Assembly (NCBI RefSeq): GCF_003048255.1
Contig: NZ_CP028487.1
Span: 2,170,001-2,234,000, forward strand
Reading direction: 5' to 3'
DNA from: Yersinia massiliensis
GTDB lineage: Bacteria; Pseudomonadota; Gammaproteobacteria; Enterobacterales; Enterobacteriaceae
Length of the DNA: 64,000 nucleotides
Positions within the stretch are counted from its first letter, which is position 1; each line of letters begins with the position of its first letter. The position numbers were made by a program, and so were the translations under genes. Under the pieces are notes generated by a model, which saw nothing but the letters and a program-made list of their open reading frames with translations, did not search any database and was not told the DNA's origin. This document shows, piece after piece, positions 1 to 8,753 of the stretch.

Positions 1-79
1 AGCCCTGTCGAATAGTAAAGGAAGATGCCGTCTCTCATTAGTTTTCGCTATAGGTTGACGGATCTTCTTGTTGTCATCA

Positions 80-322
80 TCAAGTTACCTTCATGATCCA
101 AGCATCCTGATTTTGATCATAATGCTGCTTATAAAGTAACCGATCATTGCCATCTAATGTTGCGGGAATACTGGTATGCTCATCCCACCCGTCAAGCTGC
201 ATGCATAAGTCAGGATCCGATTTGCAGGGAATACTGAGTGTATTCTCGCTTTTCTCCAGCGGTGCAGCTAAAACGGCGTCATCCACTTCGAAACTTCTGA
301 TTTTCACCACAGTTTTTACCAT
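80..322 (-). CDS. yebV: YebV, DUF1480 family small protein
   Basis: An 80-residue protein that matches E. coli YebV closely from memory: it begins with a KIRSFEVDDA stretch, carries the near-invariant PCKSDPDLCMQLD segment in the middle and ends with DQNQDAWIMKVT. The function of the family is unknown. I start it at the ATG at 322 because an AGGAAC ribosome-binding site lies just upstream; the frame stays open for 28 more residues but those look non-coding. In E. coli it follows letA-letB-rsmF; here a diguanylate cyclase and a pilus operon lie between it and letB, and rsmF is not seen. Confidence 0.9.
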   Translation of the reverse strand: MVKTVVKIRSFEVDDAVLAAPLEKSENTLSIPCKSDPDLCMQLDGWDEHTSIPATLDGNDRLLYKQHYDQNQDAWIMKVT

Positions 323-364
323 AATAGTTCCTTTTTTATTGAGTGGTCTGAGGTATGACCAGAT

Positions 365-405
365 TGGCACTTTATTGAGAATAGCTGAGCTAAAGAAAAG
401 TGCCA
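365..405. repeat. Inverted repeat between yebV and the diguanylate cyclase
   Basis: Perfect 9-base arms TGGCACTTT (365-373) and AAAGTGCCA (397-405) are separated by 23 bases in the 113-base gap between the two genes. No T-run follows either arm, so an operator or an mRNA structure is more likely than a terminator. Confidence 0.4.
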
Positions 406-435
406 TCAGGAACGGCTAAAAAATGCAGCAATTTG

Positions 436-2145
436 TTAACACGGAAGTTGGGCCAGATTAAATTGGTTACGACCATTCTTTTTCGAGTAATAGAGTGCTT
501 GATCCGCGGCCAGCATTAAATCTGCCTGATCAACGATGCCTGCGTGTTGGTGAGCACGATAGATGGTCACACCAAGGCTGATGGTGACTTTTCGGAATTT
601 GCTGTCGCTATGCTTAATACCCATCGCTCGGATAGATTGCAAAATATGCTCAGCGACCAAAATAGCACCTTCTTGATCCGTGTCCGGCAAAATCGCGGCA
701 AATTCTTCGCCACCGTAGCGTGCAACGATATCTGTGGTGCGTTTTAATGATTTTCGTAACGTCCGAGCAACCAGTCTCAGACAAGCATCGCCGGAAATAT
801 GGCCATAACAGTCATTGAAATTCTTGAAATAATCGATATCAATCATAAGAACCGACAGTGGGGAATTAGAACGTTTAGCGCGCATAAATTCATGGGCTAA
901 GACTTTCTTGAATTCACGACGATTCGGTAACTTGGTGAGTGAATCGGTTCTGGCTTGAATTTCTAGTCGGCGATTAGCCTTAACCAGTTTCAGTTCCAGT
1001 AACTTTCGTTCATGGATATCTTCCGCTGTGCCGTACCAGCACATCACATTGCCATCCTCATCTACGCTAGGGAAGGCGCGGATACGCATCCAGTTCCAGC
1101 CTTTCTCAACATGACAAAAGCGAATTTCAACGTCTAGCGGTGTTTTGGTTTGGAGTGAATGTTCCCAACTCACCAGTGTTGGGTGGCGATCTTCGGTATG
1201 AATAGTTCGTAACCACTTATCTGCCAACGCTTCACTACGGGTTAAACCGGTGATTTTTTCAAAACGGGAACTGACATCGGTGATCATCCCGTCAGGAGAC
1301 GCGGTCCAAGGAATCTGTGGGTTCAGCTCGACCATGTTGCGATAGTGCTGCTTACTTTTACGTAGTTTTTCTTCCATCTCTTTCAAGGGAGAAATGTCGA
1401 TCATCGCAACGGACAGACCACTGACTTGACCACTCGGATAGCGGGCAGCATTGATCCGCATGAAAAAGATCTGCTGCTTATCGGGCATTTGAAATTCAGC
1501 GTCGGGAATAGTCTCGTTGCAATATGCTCTTAGAAGAGCGCTTTGCAGTATTGGCGTAATACTCGGTAAGAAGTCAGCGACTTTGCGGCCATTAACATCA
1601 ACAGTGTTTTTATCAAATAACGCCGCAAGGTAATCGTTTACTGTCAGATAACGCAGGGTTGTGTCGATAAAACACAGGCCAGCGGGGGCATTGGAATATA
1701 TCGATTCCAATTCAGCCAAGCGTTTATCGGCATCATAAGGCAAATTACTCAGATTACGATCGATGCCGCGATAGCCTTTGAACTCGCCATTGTCATCAAA
1801 CAGTGGGATGCCGCTGGTTTCCAATAAAACTTCACTGCCGTCGGCGCGGACATTACGATTCTGTAGGCCGGCAAATGGGATCCGAGCTGCTGCTATCTCA
1901 GCAAATATTTTGCCTACCCGATTTGCTTCATCCTGTGGCATGAAATCAAAAGGCGTTTTGCCAATGACTTCATCAGGGTGGCGGCCAAGGAGCTCGATGG
2001 ATTTTGCGGATGAAAACGTATAACGGCCGGAAGCATCAACTTCCCAGAACCAGTCTGAGTTGTTTTCAATGATATCCCGTAAGCTGTTCATTTCATTTAA
2101 CAGACTAATGTCAGCTGAATTATCCCGATTATTGTAATCAGTCAT
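436..2145 (-). CDS. PAS-GGDEF diguanylate cyclase
   Basis: A 569-residue soluble sensor enzyme expected to make cyclic di-GMP from two GTP. Three PAS-like units are visible (roughly residues 20-135, 145-260 and 265-385; the last ends in a typical PAC stretch, WYGTAEDIHERK), then a short coiled linker and a GGDEF domain from about residue 400. The active-site motif is RYGGEEF, intact, and an RxxD inhibitory site (RTTD) sits at the normal spacing before it, so product inhibition is likely. No transmembrane segment and no EAL domain are present. The ATG at 2145 is chosen because AGGAG lies 8 bases upstream; a GTG three codons earlier is possible. It lies 210 bases downstream of, and in the same direction as, the Csu-type pilus operon. 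The input signal is unknown. Confidence 0.9.
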   Translation of the reverse strand: MTDYNNRDNSADISLLNEMNSLRDIIENNSDWFWEVDASGRYTFSSAKSIELLGRHPDEVIGKTPFDFMPQDEANRVGKIFAEIAAARIPFAGLQNRNVRADGSEVLLETSGIPLFDDNGEFKGYRGIDRNLSNLPYDADKRLAELESIYSNAPAGLCFIDTTLRYLTVNDYLAALFDKNTVDVNGRKVADFLPSITPILQSALLRAYCNETIPDAEFQMPDKQQIFFMRINAARYPSGQVSGLSVAMIDISPLKEMEEKLRKSKQHYRNMVELNPQIPWTASPDGMITDVSSRFEKITGLTRSEALADKWLRTIHTEDRHPTLVSWEHSLQTKTPLDVEIRFCHVEKGWNWMRIRAFPSVDEDGNVMCWYGTAEDIHERKLLELKLVKANRRLEIQARTDSLTKLPNRREFKKVLAHEFMRAKRSNSPLSVLMIDIDYFKNFNDCYGHISGDACLRLVARTLRKSLKRTTDIVARYGGEEFAAILPDTDQEGAILVAEHILQSIRAMGIKHSDSKFRKVTISLGVTIYRAHQHAGIVDQADLMLAADQALYYSKKNGRNQFNLAQLPC

Positions 2146-2355
2146 GAGGTCCACTCCTGTTAATCGCGGATTTCCTTAACGAGAAATATGTCGGCTACTA
2201 TTTAAGCCCGCAGATTGTATAACAGGGACAGATTTAGTACAGCTCAATCGGAATATTCTTATCTACAAATTATTTTTGTCTTTAAATACATAAATTAGCG
2301 CATAGATGTTAACGGCAACAAATTGATAAATAGGTTATCTGGCCATTTCAAATCA

Positions 2356-3390
2356 TTAATAGACCAGTACTAGACTGACGTCGTCCTTGTAGTCTCCTGG
2401 TGTGCGTTGATTCTGATTAGGGTTGATAACCGCATGAAAAGGCACTAACTGCTGAGCGCCGGTGCCCGTTCCCGGTTGCATCGAAGTTGAATTCCAAAGT
2501 GTAGAGCCTGAAGCGCCTTGGTAAAGTTGATACTGTAAATAGTCAGTGGCCGTTGATGAAGTCAGTTTCATTTGCTGCCAATTGGTGACCGGATTATTCC
2601 CCGTGGTGACGTAGGTATTGAATGTAGAACCTTTGGTGCAGGTGAGGGTAATGGTTTGGCTGATAGCGTTAAATTGGCCGACCAAGGCGAAGCTACCGAA
2701 ATTGACATCTTGAGCACTGTTGATGGCGCAATCTTTACTGACCACTAGAGTGACGGTCACCGTGGATACGTCAGTGCCTATTCCGGTGCCAGTCCAATAG
2801 CCACCAACACAGGCCCCTAGAGCAGCGACCTTACAAATATTGTAGGTCCACGCCAGATTGATGACATCTGTATAAGTGCCAGCGCTGATATTGACATTTA
2901 TTGCGCCATTGGTGCCGGTACGGATATAAATGGGTAAGTTTGCCGTGATGCCCGTCAGGCCAATCACCAACAAATTTGCGCTGCTGTAGTCCAATATGCC
3001 ATTGATCCCCAGCGGGGTGCTAAAGGTGCCGTTGCGATAAATAGAATAGGGGATCAGGTCTCCTGCCGCATTTTTCAAATTGAGATTGTTCGTCGTGCTG
3101 CTGATTTTGGCGGAGAGAGAGTAGGTCGATAATAAGCTGACACCAAGGCCAGAACATGCCATCGGGGTATTTCCCTGTGCATTGACTGTTGTGGTATTCG
3201 TTGCCACCGAGGAACTGGGGGGGAGCGTCACGGTGCCTGCTGTGAAAGTACAAGAATCAGCCCATGCTGAAGAGACCAACAAACCATAGAGTAATCCCAC
3301 TGCGAGTAATAATCGCGGCAGTAATTTCAGTATCGTGACGATGTTACCCAGTGGGCGGGAATTGGTTTCAATGATCTTACCATTCGTCAT
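2356..3390 (-). CDS. Csu-type pilus tip adhesin (two spore coat U domains)
   Basis: Last gene of the pilus operon, 344 residues. After a cytoplasmic tail of about 20 residues there is a hydrophobic segment ending at AWADSC, read as a signal peptide. Two spore coat protein U-like domains follow (about 45-200 and 205-344). The second keeps the family pattern, with VSKDCAINSAQDVNFGSF near its start and GDYKDDVSLVLVY at the end. Two-domain architecture and last position match CsuE, the tip subunit of Acinetobacter Csu pili, so surface adhesion is inferred. The start has a GGAGAGAAC ribosome-binding site. The usher gene ends 19 bases upstream. Receptor unknown. Confidence 0.85.
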   Translation of the reverse strand: MTNGKIIETNSRPLGNIVTILKLLPRLLLAVGLLYGLLVSSAWADSCTFTAGTVTLPPSSSVATNTTTVNAQGNTPMACSGLGVSLLSTYSLSAKISSTTNNLNLKNAAGDLIPYSIYRNGTFSTPLGINGILDYSSANLLVIGLTGITANLPIYIRTGTNGAINVNISAGTYTDVINLAWTYNICKVAALGACVGGYWTGTGIGTDVSTVTVTLVVSKDCAINSAQDVNFGSFALVGQFNAISQTITLTCTKGSTFNTYVTTGNNPVTNWQQMKLTSSTATDYLQYQLYQGASGSTLWNSTSMQPGTGTGAQQLVPFHAVINPNQNQRTPGDYKDDVSLVLVY

Positions 3391-3409
3391 GTTCTCTCCA
3401 TGTATTCCA

Positions 3410-5872
3410 CTATCGGCAGGTTAAGGTACCGATATTTTGTATGCCTTTGCTGTTTTTCAGCGTGAATTGCACTGAACAATGAGCACCGTTGTCTGCCCGT
3501 ATTATTTCCAGCGTATTTTGCGGCTGTGCCTGTTCGATATAAGCGATCCCATCCCAGCCAACATAGCTAATGGTTTTATGAGCAGAGGACAGTATTGGGC
3601 TACCTTTAGGTAAATCTTTACTTGATGAATCGATAATATGCAGTGTTGCGGCGGTAATTTGCTCTAGCGGGAAGTCAATTAAATAACCACTGCGCTCGCT
3701 GATCGCCAGGCGGCGTTCAACTTCTGGCATGGCTATGTCTGCGGGCAAACTCATCGGGTCAATTTGGAACTTCGCCTGATAATAGGACGTCACATTGGGA
3801 ATGAGTAAATAGCCATCGTTATTGGTTGAACCAATAAGCTGATTTTCATAACTGACAGGGATCTGACCGAAACCATGGGTAGAGACTAAAGCGAACGCAT
3901 CATTGATGGTATTACTGGCATAAATTCCGCGATTCATCATCACCAATGAGCCGCTGACTTCGCCCCAAGTCCGATAATCACCTTCGCCGCCATAAACCCC
4001 CACTCGGCTTTCCATGGCACGGGTGCGCCAAATCAAATCAGCTTGCTGGTAGCTGCTATTCGTTCCTGAACCATTGGCATACGCCATGTTCCAACCAAAT
4101 CCGCCATCAGTCGGTGTGGCGCGGCTGTAGTTGACCCTCTGGCTCCAGTTATTATCCGTATCACGTACGCTACTGACACTGCCCGCCCCCCATTCACCCA
4201 GTGGAATGCTAAAGACCATCTGGGCGTTATAACCTTTGCTGCCAAGTTCACGATTGACTGAAAGGTAAAAGCTGGTATTCCTAAATAACGAGGTGTTATA
4301 GCTGACGTTGACTAAGCGAGTTCGCTCCCCAAATGCATCCCGAACATCGAAATAACCTGTTCCGATAGAACCATAAGTCCCCAATCCGACACTGGCGGTA
4401 ATTTGATCAGTACGGAGACTCTGACGATATTCACTTTTGTAATTTGCCAAATCGCCATAATTACTGCTGCGCATGATGCGTTGGGCATTCAGACTGAAAA
4501 TATTATTACTGTAAGTGTAGCCAATTGACTTCTGATTACCGTGCCCGCCATAACGGGTTGTCGTGGTCGATTGTGTGATATCCGTGTTGAATTCAGTCGG
4601 TGCGATCCCACTGCCAAGAACCTCATCACCTGCCTGACTCAGGGTATACGCGCCGTTTAGCACACCGTAATTTCCAACGCGCAAGCCCATCCCGCCGCCT
4701 GCGACATGCAGTTGCTTGGCGATATCTGCTCGGCCCTCTAGCGTCAACCAAGGCGTGGCACCATATCGAACCACACCACTGGCAACTGCATCACCATAGT
4801 CGCTAGAACGAATGCCATAGTTTTGGCGAAGCACGCCACTTGAAATACTGAAATCCCATAGGCTGGGTTTTAACAACTCACTGGCAACATAGAATGGAAC
4901 TGAGGTACTCACTTGCCGACCTAAGGCATCAGTAGTGACCACTGTGGCTTGTCCTGCCCCATTAATTCTGGGGCCATTATCAATCACAAAAGGACCGGGA
5001 TTCACCGTCGCGGATTGCGTGCGAAAGTTATCAATATAGAGGTCAACGGTGCTGGGAATAGCCGCTTGACCCGCGAACTGGGGTAGTGGATAAGTCACCA
5101 AGTCTGGACGAATGGTAAAGTTGCGCGATAGCTGTAAACCGCCAATACGTACTGAGCTGCTCCATGCGAGGGAGCCTGTGATCAAATCTCCGGCGCTATA
5201 ACTTAGTAGGTGGTTTTCATCGTTAAAACGCCACTGAGTGTCATAGCGGACATAACCTTTTTCAACAGTAATGTCATTTGTATCGGTCAAACTGGAGCGA
5301 TAAACACCGGTATTACTGAACACACCGAAACGGTCAAATAGACGTTGTTCTGTCCATGCGGAAACGTTGCTGGGTGAATTGCTGCTGTTGCCTTGACTGG
5401 CGTAGACATCGTAATTGAATAACAGCCCGAGGCTGCTTTTAGCCAAATTATAATCATCTGTTGCGGCAGCGCTAATCTGCTGCTGAGGAAGCCATTCACT
5501 CGGGACATCTATGAGTAATCTCTGGCTATTACCTTGATAGGTGACCTTCACTTTATCCATTCTATCGACAGCGATTTCAGATCTATTGGTATCTGGTGCA
5601 TTGACGCCGCCTTTCGGAACAGGTAAACCAACGGCCTTTAGCTGTTCAGGGGTGAGGTAATAATGCCCATCACGAAACACCACTGGCACAGCCTCACCAA
5701 ATTGACGACCATTGACCACGAGCTCAAGATAAAGTGTGGTATCGGGCATCACGGCTGCTGAGGGCGGTGGTGGTAAATCATCCCCTCTAACCATTAATGG
5801 CATAAAAACAGGGAATATCATTGAGCTATACATCAATGCCAATAATGGCGAAAGCCTCAATTTGATCATCAT
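3410..5872 (-). CDS. Fimbrial outer membrane usher (archaic/Csu type, CsuD-like)
   Basis: An 820-residue outer-membrane usher that would secrete and polymerise the spore coat U subunits. A signal peptide (about residues 1-30, ending MVRGDD) precedes the N-terminal domain (LYLELVVNGRQFGEAVPVV), then a long beta-barrel region rich in aromatic residues and a C-terminal region with a DFPLEQITAATL segment and a closing LKNSKGIQNIGTLTCR. The family assignment rests on these and on position between chaperone and tip genes. The 87-base gap after the chaperone is the longest in the operon and the ribosome-binding site is weak, so translation may be lower than for the subunits. No truncation is visible. 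Confidence 0.92.
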   Translation of the reverse strand: MMIKLRLSPLLALMYSSMIFPVFMPLMVRGDDLPPPPSAAVMPDTTLYLELVVNGRQFGEAVPVVFRDGHYYLTPEQLKAVGLPVPKGGVNAPDTNRSEIAVDRMDKVKVTYQGNSQRLLIDVPSEWLPQQQISAAATDDYNLAKSSLGLLFNYDVYASQGNSSNSPSNVSAWTEQRLFDRFGVFSNTGVYRSSLTDTNDITVEKGYVRYDTQWRFNDENHLLSYSAGDLITGSLAWSSSVRIGGLQLSRNFTIRPDLVTYPLPQFAGQAAIPSTVDLYIDNFRTQSATVNPGPFVIDNGPRINGAGQATVVTTDALGRQVSTSVPFYVASELLKPSLWDFSISSGVLRQNYGIRSSDYGDAVASGVVRYGATPWLTLEGRADIAKQLHVAGGGMGLRVGNYGVLNGAYTLSQAGDEVLGSGIAPTEFNTDITQSTTTTRYGGHGNQKSIGYTYSNNIFSLNAQRIMRSSNYGDLANYKSEYRQSLRTDQITASVGLGTYGSIGTGYFDVRDAFGERTRLVNVSYNTSLFRNTSFYLSVNRELGSKGYNAQMVFSIPLGEWGAGSVSSVRDTDNNWSQRVNYSRATPTDGGFGWNMAYANGSGTNSSYQQADLIWRTRAMESRVGVYGGEGDYRTWGEVSGSLVMMNRGIYASNTINDAFALVSTHGFGQIPVSYENQLIGSTNNDGYLLIPNVTSYYQAKFQIDPMSLPADIAMPEVERRLAISERSGYLIDFPLEQITAATLHIIDSSSKDLPKGSPILSSAHKTISYVGWDGIAYIEQAQPQNTLEIIRADNGAHCSVQFTLKNSKGIQNIGTLTCR

Positions 5873-5959
5873 CCCAAACCCTAACGTATTTGCTGTTATG
5901 CCTGTCTCTCAATGCCACCTCGGCGCATAAATCACTTGCCACCTTATATTCAGATGCAT

Positions 5960-6709
5960 CTACTGACGTGGGATAACGATGGGCTTGGTATTACTGTTCA
6001 CCAAGGCGGTTAACTGCCCCTCATTGGCTGTTTTCGGTACAGAGAAACGCATTTCATTGCCGGGTAATACATATCCCATCAAGCCTTTATTGATTGCCTT
6101 ATTTTGTAAGCTGACTTGAGATATTCGGGCATGGGTATGACCCTGATTACGAATCGATAACCATTGTTCACCGCTGTCGTTGATCAACCTGTAGCTCAGA
6201 TTCAGTGGGAAAAACGTTTCTGGGTTATTGGCATTTTCAGGCTTCAAGCCTGCACCATAGATGAACAGTGGAATTGAATAGCGCATCTGGAATTTCAACC
6301 CCATATTCAGCGACGGTGTAGGGGCGTCTTCGTTAGGATCTTTGCGTGGGATTTCATCAATCAATATCCGGAAGGCCTGCTCTTGCCCCGCAGGAACCTG
6401 AGTATTTTTAATCAAGCGGATGAGTTGGCGTTTACCCGGCAAAATCGTCGCGACCGGTGGGCTGGCAAGGATGCTTGTTTGGCTGTTGTAATCGTCTTTT
6501 CCTGCTTTTTGCTGCCACTCGAGGACTCTGACCTGTAAGTAAACAGGTTGGCTATCTTTGTTTTCCAACCAGAGTGCGGTGGCTTTATCGTCACTGCCTA
6601 TCACCGGATCAATCGGCCAGATCAGCACAGAGGCTGCGGCATAAAGTGGTTGAGAAACTAGCGCACTGGCTAATGCAAACACCGATGAGAGTAACGTTAA
6701 TTTTGTCAT
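5960..6709 (-). CDS. Periplasmic pilus assembly chaperone (CsuC-like)
   Basis: A 249-residue PapD-fold chaperone with signal peptide (cut probably after PLYAA). It has the family features near the start (ASVLIWPIDPVIGSDDKATALWLEN), the basic subunit-anchoring stretch PGKRQLIRLIKN, and the LKFQMRYSIPLFIYG strand that donates to subunits. In the cell it would hold spore coat U subunits in the periplasm and deliver them to the usher. The ATG at 6709 is taken because AAGGAGTCACC precedes it; eight further in-frame residues upstream are ignored. It follows the third subunit gene by 46 bases. Confidence 0.92.
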   Translation of the reverse strand: MTKLTLLSSVFALASALVSQPLYAAASVLIWPIDPVIGSDDKATALWLENKDSQPVYLQVRVLEWQQKAGKDDYNSQTSILASPPVATILPGKRQLIRLIKNTQVPAGQEQAFRILIDEIPRKDPNEDAPTPSLNMGLKFQMRYSIPLFIYGAGLKPENANNPETFFPLNLSYRLINDSGEQWLSIRNQGHTHARISQVSLQNKAINKGLMGYVLPGNEMRFSVPKTANEGQLTALVNSNTKPIVIPRQ

Positions 6710-6755
6710 GGTGACTCCTTGGCATCGTGCCATTTCAATAAAAGGTCATGACCGC

Positions 6756-7313
6756 CTAATAAGTGGCGGTAACTAATAATGTGTCTGTATAAGTTCCAGC
6801 AGTCGGTAGAGTGCTACTGGCAAAAAGCTGTGCATATAAAATAACTTGTTGCAGTTGGCTATTACCCGCAATGACTTTTGTCGTGCCGCCATTACTGCCA
6901 TTTCCCCAAATGATGCTGCGAGCGCTGTCCTGAAAAATTTGATACAGCAGGTACTCGCCGGTGGTGCTGTTGAGTAGCCGCCTACCGGATGAAATACTGC
7001 CCGTGACATTAGCGCCACTATTGAGGGCAAGCGTAATGTTAGGCGTACCGCTGCATTGAATGACGATGGAACCAGCATTCTGACTAGAGGCGACGTTAAT
7101 GGCGGTTGCCAATGAAGAGACGTTGCCGAAGTTGAGCGAACCAAAGCTTGTGGTGTCAGTTGTCCCGCTGCCGAGAATGCAACCCGACAAAATGGTGGCT
7201 CTAACGGCAAAAGGACTATTAAGGGTTTCGCTATGGCTGCTCGCAATAGAGAGGCTGAATAAGATAAGCGCCAGAATGTTCGCGATGGTAGGGGTGAAAC
7301 ATTTGTATGTCAT
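6756..7313 (-). CDS. Spore coat U domain pilus subunit, third copy
   Basis: A 185-residue secreted subunit: a hydrophobic N-terminus ending near SIASSHS, then one spore coat protein U-like domain with a paired cysteine pattern (GCILGSG ... VIQCSG), the conserved LNSGANVTGSISSGRRLLN turn, and the terminal strand GTYTDTLLVTATY typical of these pilins. A GGGAGG ribosome-binding site overlaps the end of the previous gene, which points to translational coupling. It resembles the two subunits upstream but is clearly diverged from them; which one forms the shaft cannot be told from sequence alone. Confidence 0.88.
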   Translation of the reverse strand: MTYKCFTPTIANILALILFSLSIASSHSETLNSPFAVRATILSGCILGSGTTDTTSFGSLNFGNVSSLATAINVASSQNAGSIVIQCSGTPNITLALNSGANVTGSISSGRRLLNSTTGEYLLYQIFQDSARSIIWGNGSNGGTTKVIAGNSQLQQVILYAQLFASSTLPTAGTYTDTLLVTATY

Positions 7314-7325
7314 ATCTTTACCTCC

Positions 7326-7883
7326 CTACCAATTAATGGTGACTTGAATGGTATCGGTATAAACCCCGGCTGCGGGCGTGCTTTGTGCCGGTATCAGCCC
7401 ATAGACAATGAGGGATACGGGTTGACCCGTGGCAATTTGTGCAACGCCCACGGTGTTATTCCAAACTTGGCTATGAGCCGCATCGGTATACAGGTTGTAA
7501 TTCACATGCTGGTTACTTGGCCCGCCCATCAGATAGCGGCTACTGACATTGCCGCTTTGCCCGCCATTGAGTAACACGGAAAAACTGGTTTTATTGCTGC
7601 ATTGAACAGAAATGGCCCCATTATTGGTCTGCCCGGTCACTGAGATTGGGAGATTGAGGACGCTAGCAGAGCCAAAGTTTAAGTTGCCAAAGCTAGTGAC
7701 ACCCCCGACAAGCGTGCCAGCAATGCAGGTTGGCACTAAAGTGGCGGTGACCGTGATATTGGCGGTTTTGGATACAGCATGAACCGGATATACCCGCAGC
7801 AATAACAAACTGAAGGCTAGCCCTAAAAATGCCATCCTTTTGCCAATTGTCAGCGAGTTATCCGGATTGCACCTTGGTGTCAT
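7326..7883 (-). CDS. Spore coat U domain pilus subunit, second copy
   Basis: A 185-residue subunit with a signal peptide preceded by a 15-residue polar N-terminus (MTPRCNPDN...), signal end near VHAVS. The single spore coat U-like domain shows the cysteine pair (TCIAGT ... VQCSN), a LNGGQSGNVSSRYLMGG turn and the closing strand GVYTDTIQVTINW. The start is fixed by an AGGAGA site that overlaps the stop of the first subunit gene (6-base gap), so the genes are co-transcribed and probably coupled. Role inferred as a structural or adaptor pilin (CsuA/CsuB position). Confidence 0.88.
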   Translation of the reverse strand: MTPRCNPDNSLTIGKRMAFLGLAFSLLLLRVYPVHAVSKTANITVTATLVPTCIAGTLVGGVTSFGNLNFGSASVLNLPISVTGQTNNGAISVQCSNKTSFSVLLNGGQSGNVSSRYLMGGPSNQHVNYNLYTDAAHSQVWNNTVGVAQIATGQPVSLIVYGLIPAQSTPAAGVYTDTIQVTINW

Positions 7884-7889
7884 TCTCCT

Positions 7890-8426
7890 TTACCAAGTGA
7901 CAGTCACATTGACTGTGTCGGTATAGGTACTGACACTCGGCGTTGTCTGTACGGGAACCTCGGTATAAATAGCCAGTGGAATAGGGGTGGCTATTGCGGT
8001 TGCCGTACCTGTCAGCAGGCCAGCTCCAGATGTTCCCCAAGAAACGGTATAAGCGCTGTCATTAAACAGATTGTAATTAACAAATTCTGATGTTCCGCCA
8101 GCCATGCGGCGTTGGCCACTAGAAGCATGAGCGCCATTATCTATACCAATACTGTAGGCCGTACCGGCACTACAGTATAAATTCAGCGTGCCACTGGCCG
8201 TATTGGTATAAGGGGCTCGGATGCGAACATTTAGGCTTGGCACTGAACCGAAGTTAACGGTGCCGAGATTCGTTAATCCACCCGGCGCAGTCCCATCATT
8301 GATATAACATCCAGTAATGATGGTGAGAGATACCCCTAAGGTTCCCGTTATCGTACCCGCACTCTCTGCTGGTGGAGCTGACTGTAAAACGACCATTGCA
8401 CCGATAATAAGTAAGGGTTTCTTCAT
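7890..8426 (-). CDS. Spore coat U domain pilus subunit, first gene of the operon
   Basis: A 178-residue subunit beginning MKKPLLIIGAMVV, with a short signal peptide (probable cut near AESAG) and one spore coat U-like domain (ITGCYINDG ... LYCSAG; MAGGTSEFVNYNLF; terminal TYTDTVNVTVTW). The first position in the operon corresponds to the major subunit CsuA/B in Acinetobacter, so this is the best candidate for the pilus shaft (inference). The ATG at 8426 follows an AAGGAAGAAACA site; 33 in-frame residues upstream look non-coding. Confidence 0.88.
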   Translation of the reverse strand: MKKPLLIIGAMVVLQSAPPAESAGTITGTLGVSLTIITGCYINDGTAPGGLTNLGTVNFGSVPSLNVRIRAPYTNTASGTLNLYCSAGTAYSIGIDNGAHASSGQRRMAGGTSEFVNYNLFNDSAYTVSWGTSGAGLLTGTATAIATPIPLAIYTEVPVQTTPSVSTYTDTVNVTVTW

Positions 8427-8753
8427 TGTTTCTTCCTTAATCATATAATTTACAGCCAGACTATCTAGAAGAGGTGTTGAGCCAATAACGTAGCGCAACT
8501 GATATATGCTTATTAAACATGACAAACTCTAGACATTTAATTAATAGCAGTAAGATTCGGAAAGTGTTTAAAATTAATCAAAAAAGGGCTTATCAATCTC
8601 ATTTTTATCATTTATTTCCTATTGGACTGGTAATAACACAAAAATCCCTTACTGCTTATAGAGAAGGTAAATTGATGTTTTAGGCGGTAAAATGAACGCT
8701 TGAATCAATTCAGCCGAATAATAATCACAGAGGGCAGAGTATTGGGCCTTCGG
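8427..8753. promoter_or_regulatory. Upstream region of the Csu-type pilus operon
   Basis: 327 bases with no gene. It is AT-rich and must contain the promoter of the leftward pilus operon, and also the 3' end of the leftward MFS transcript. I see no convincing -35/-10 pair, no strong terminator hairpin and no recognisable operator; several A/T tracts near 8570-8630 would suit H-NS binding (inference). Confidence 0.45.

Noticed and set aside
6773..7246. 157-codon minus-strand frame overlapping the third pilus subunit
   Set aside because: It is a shadow of the spore coat U gene, whose frame has the signal peptide and domain.
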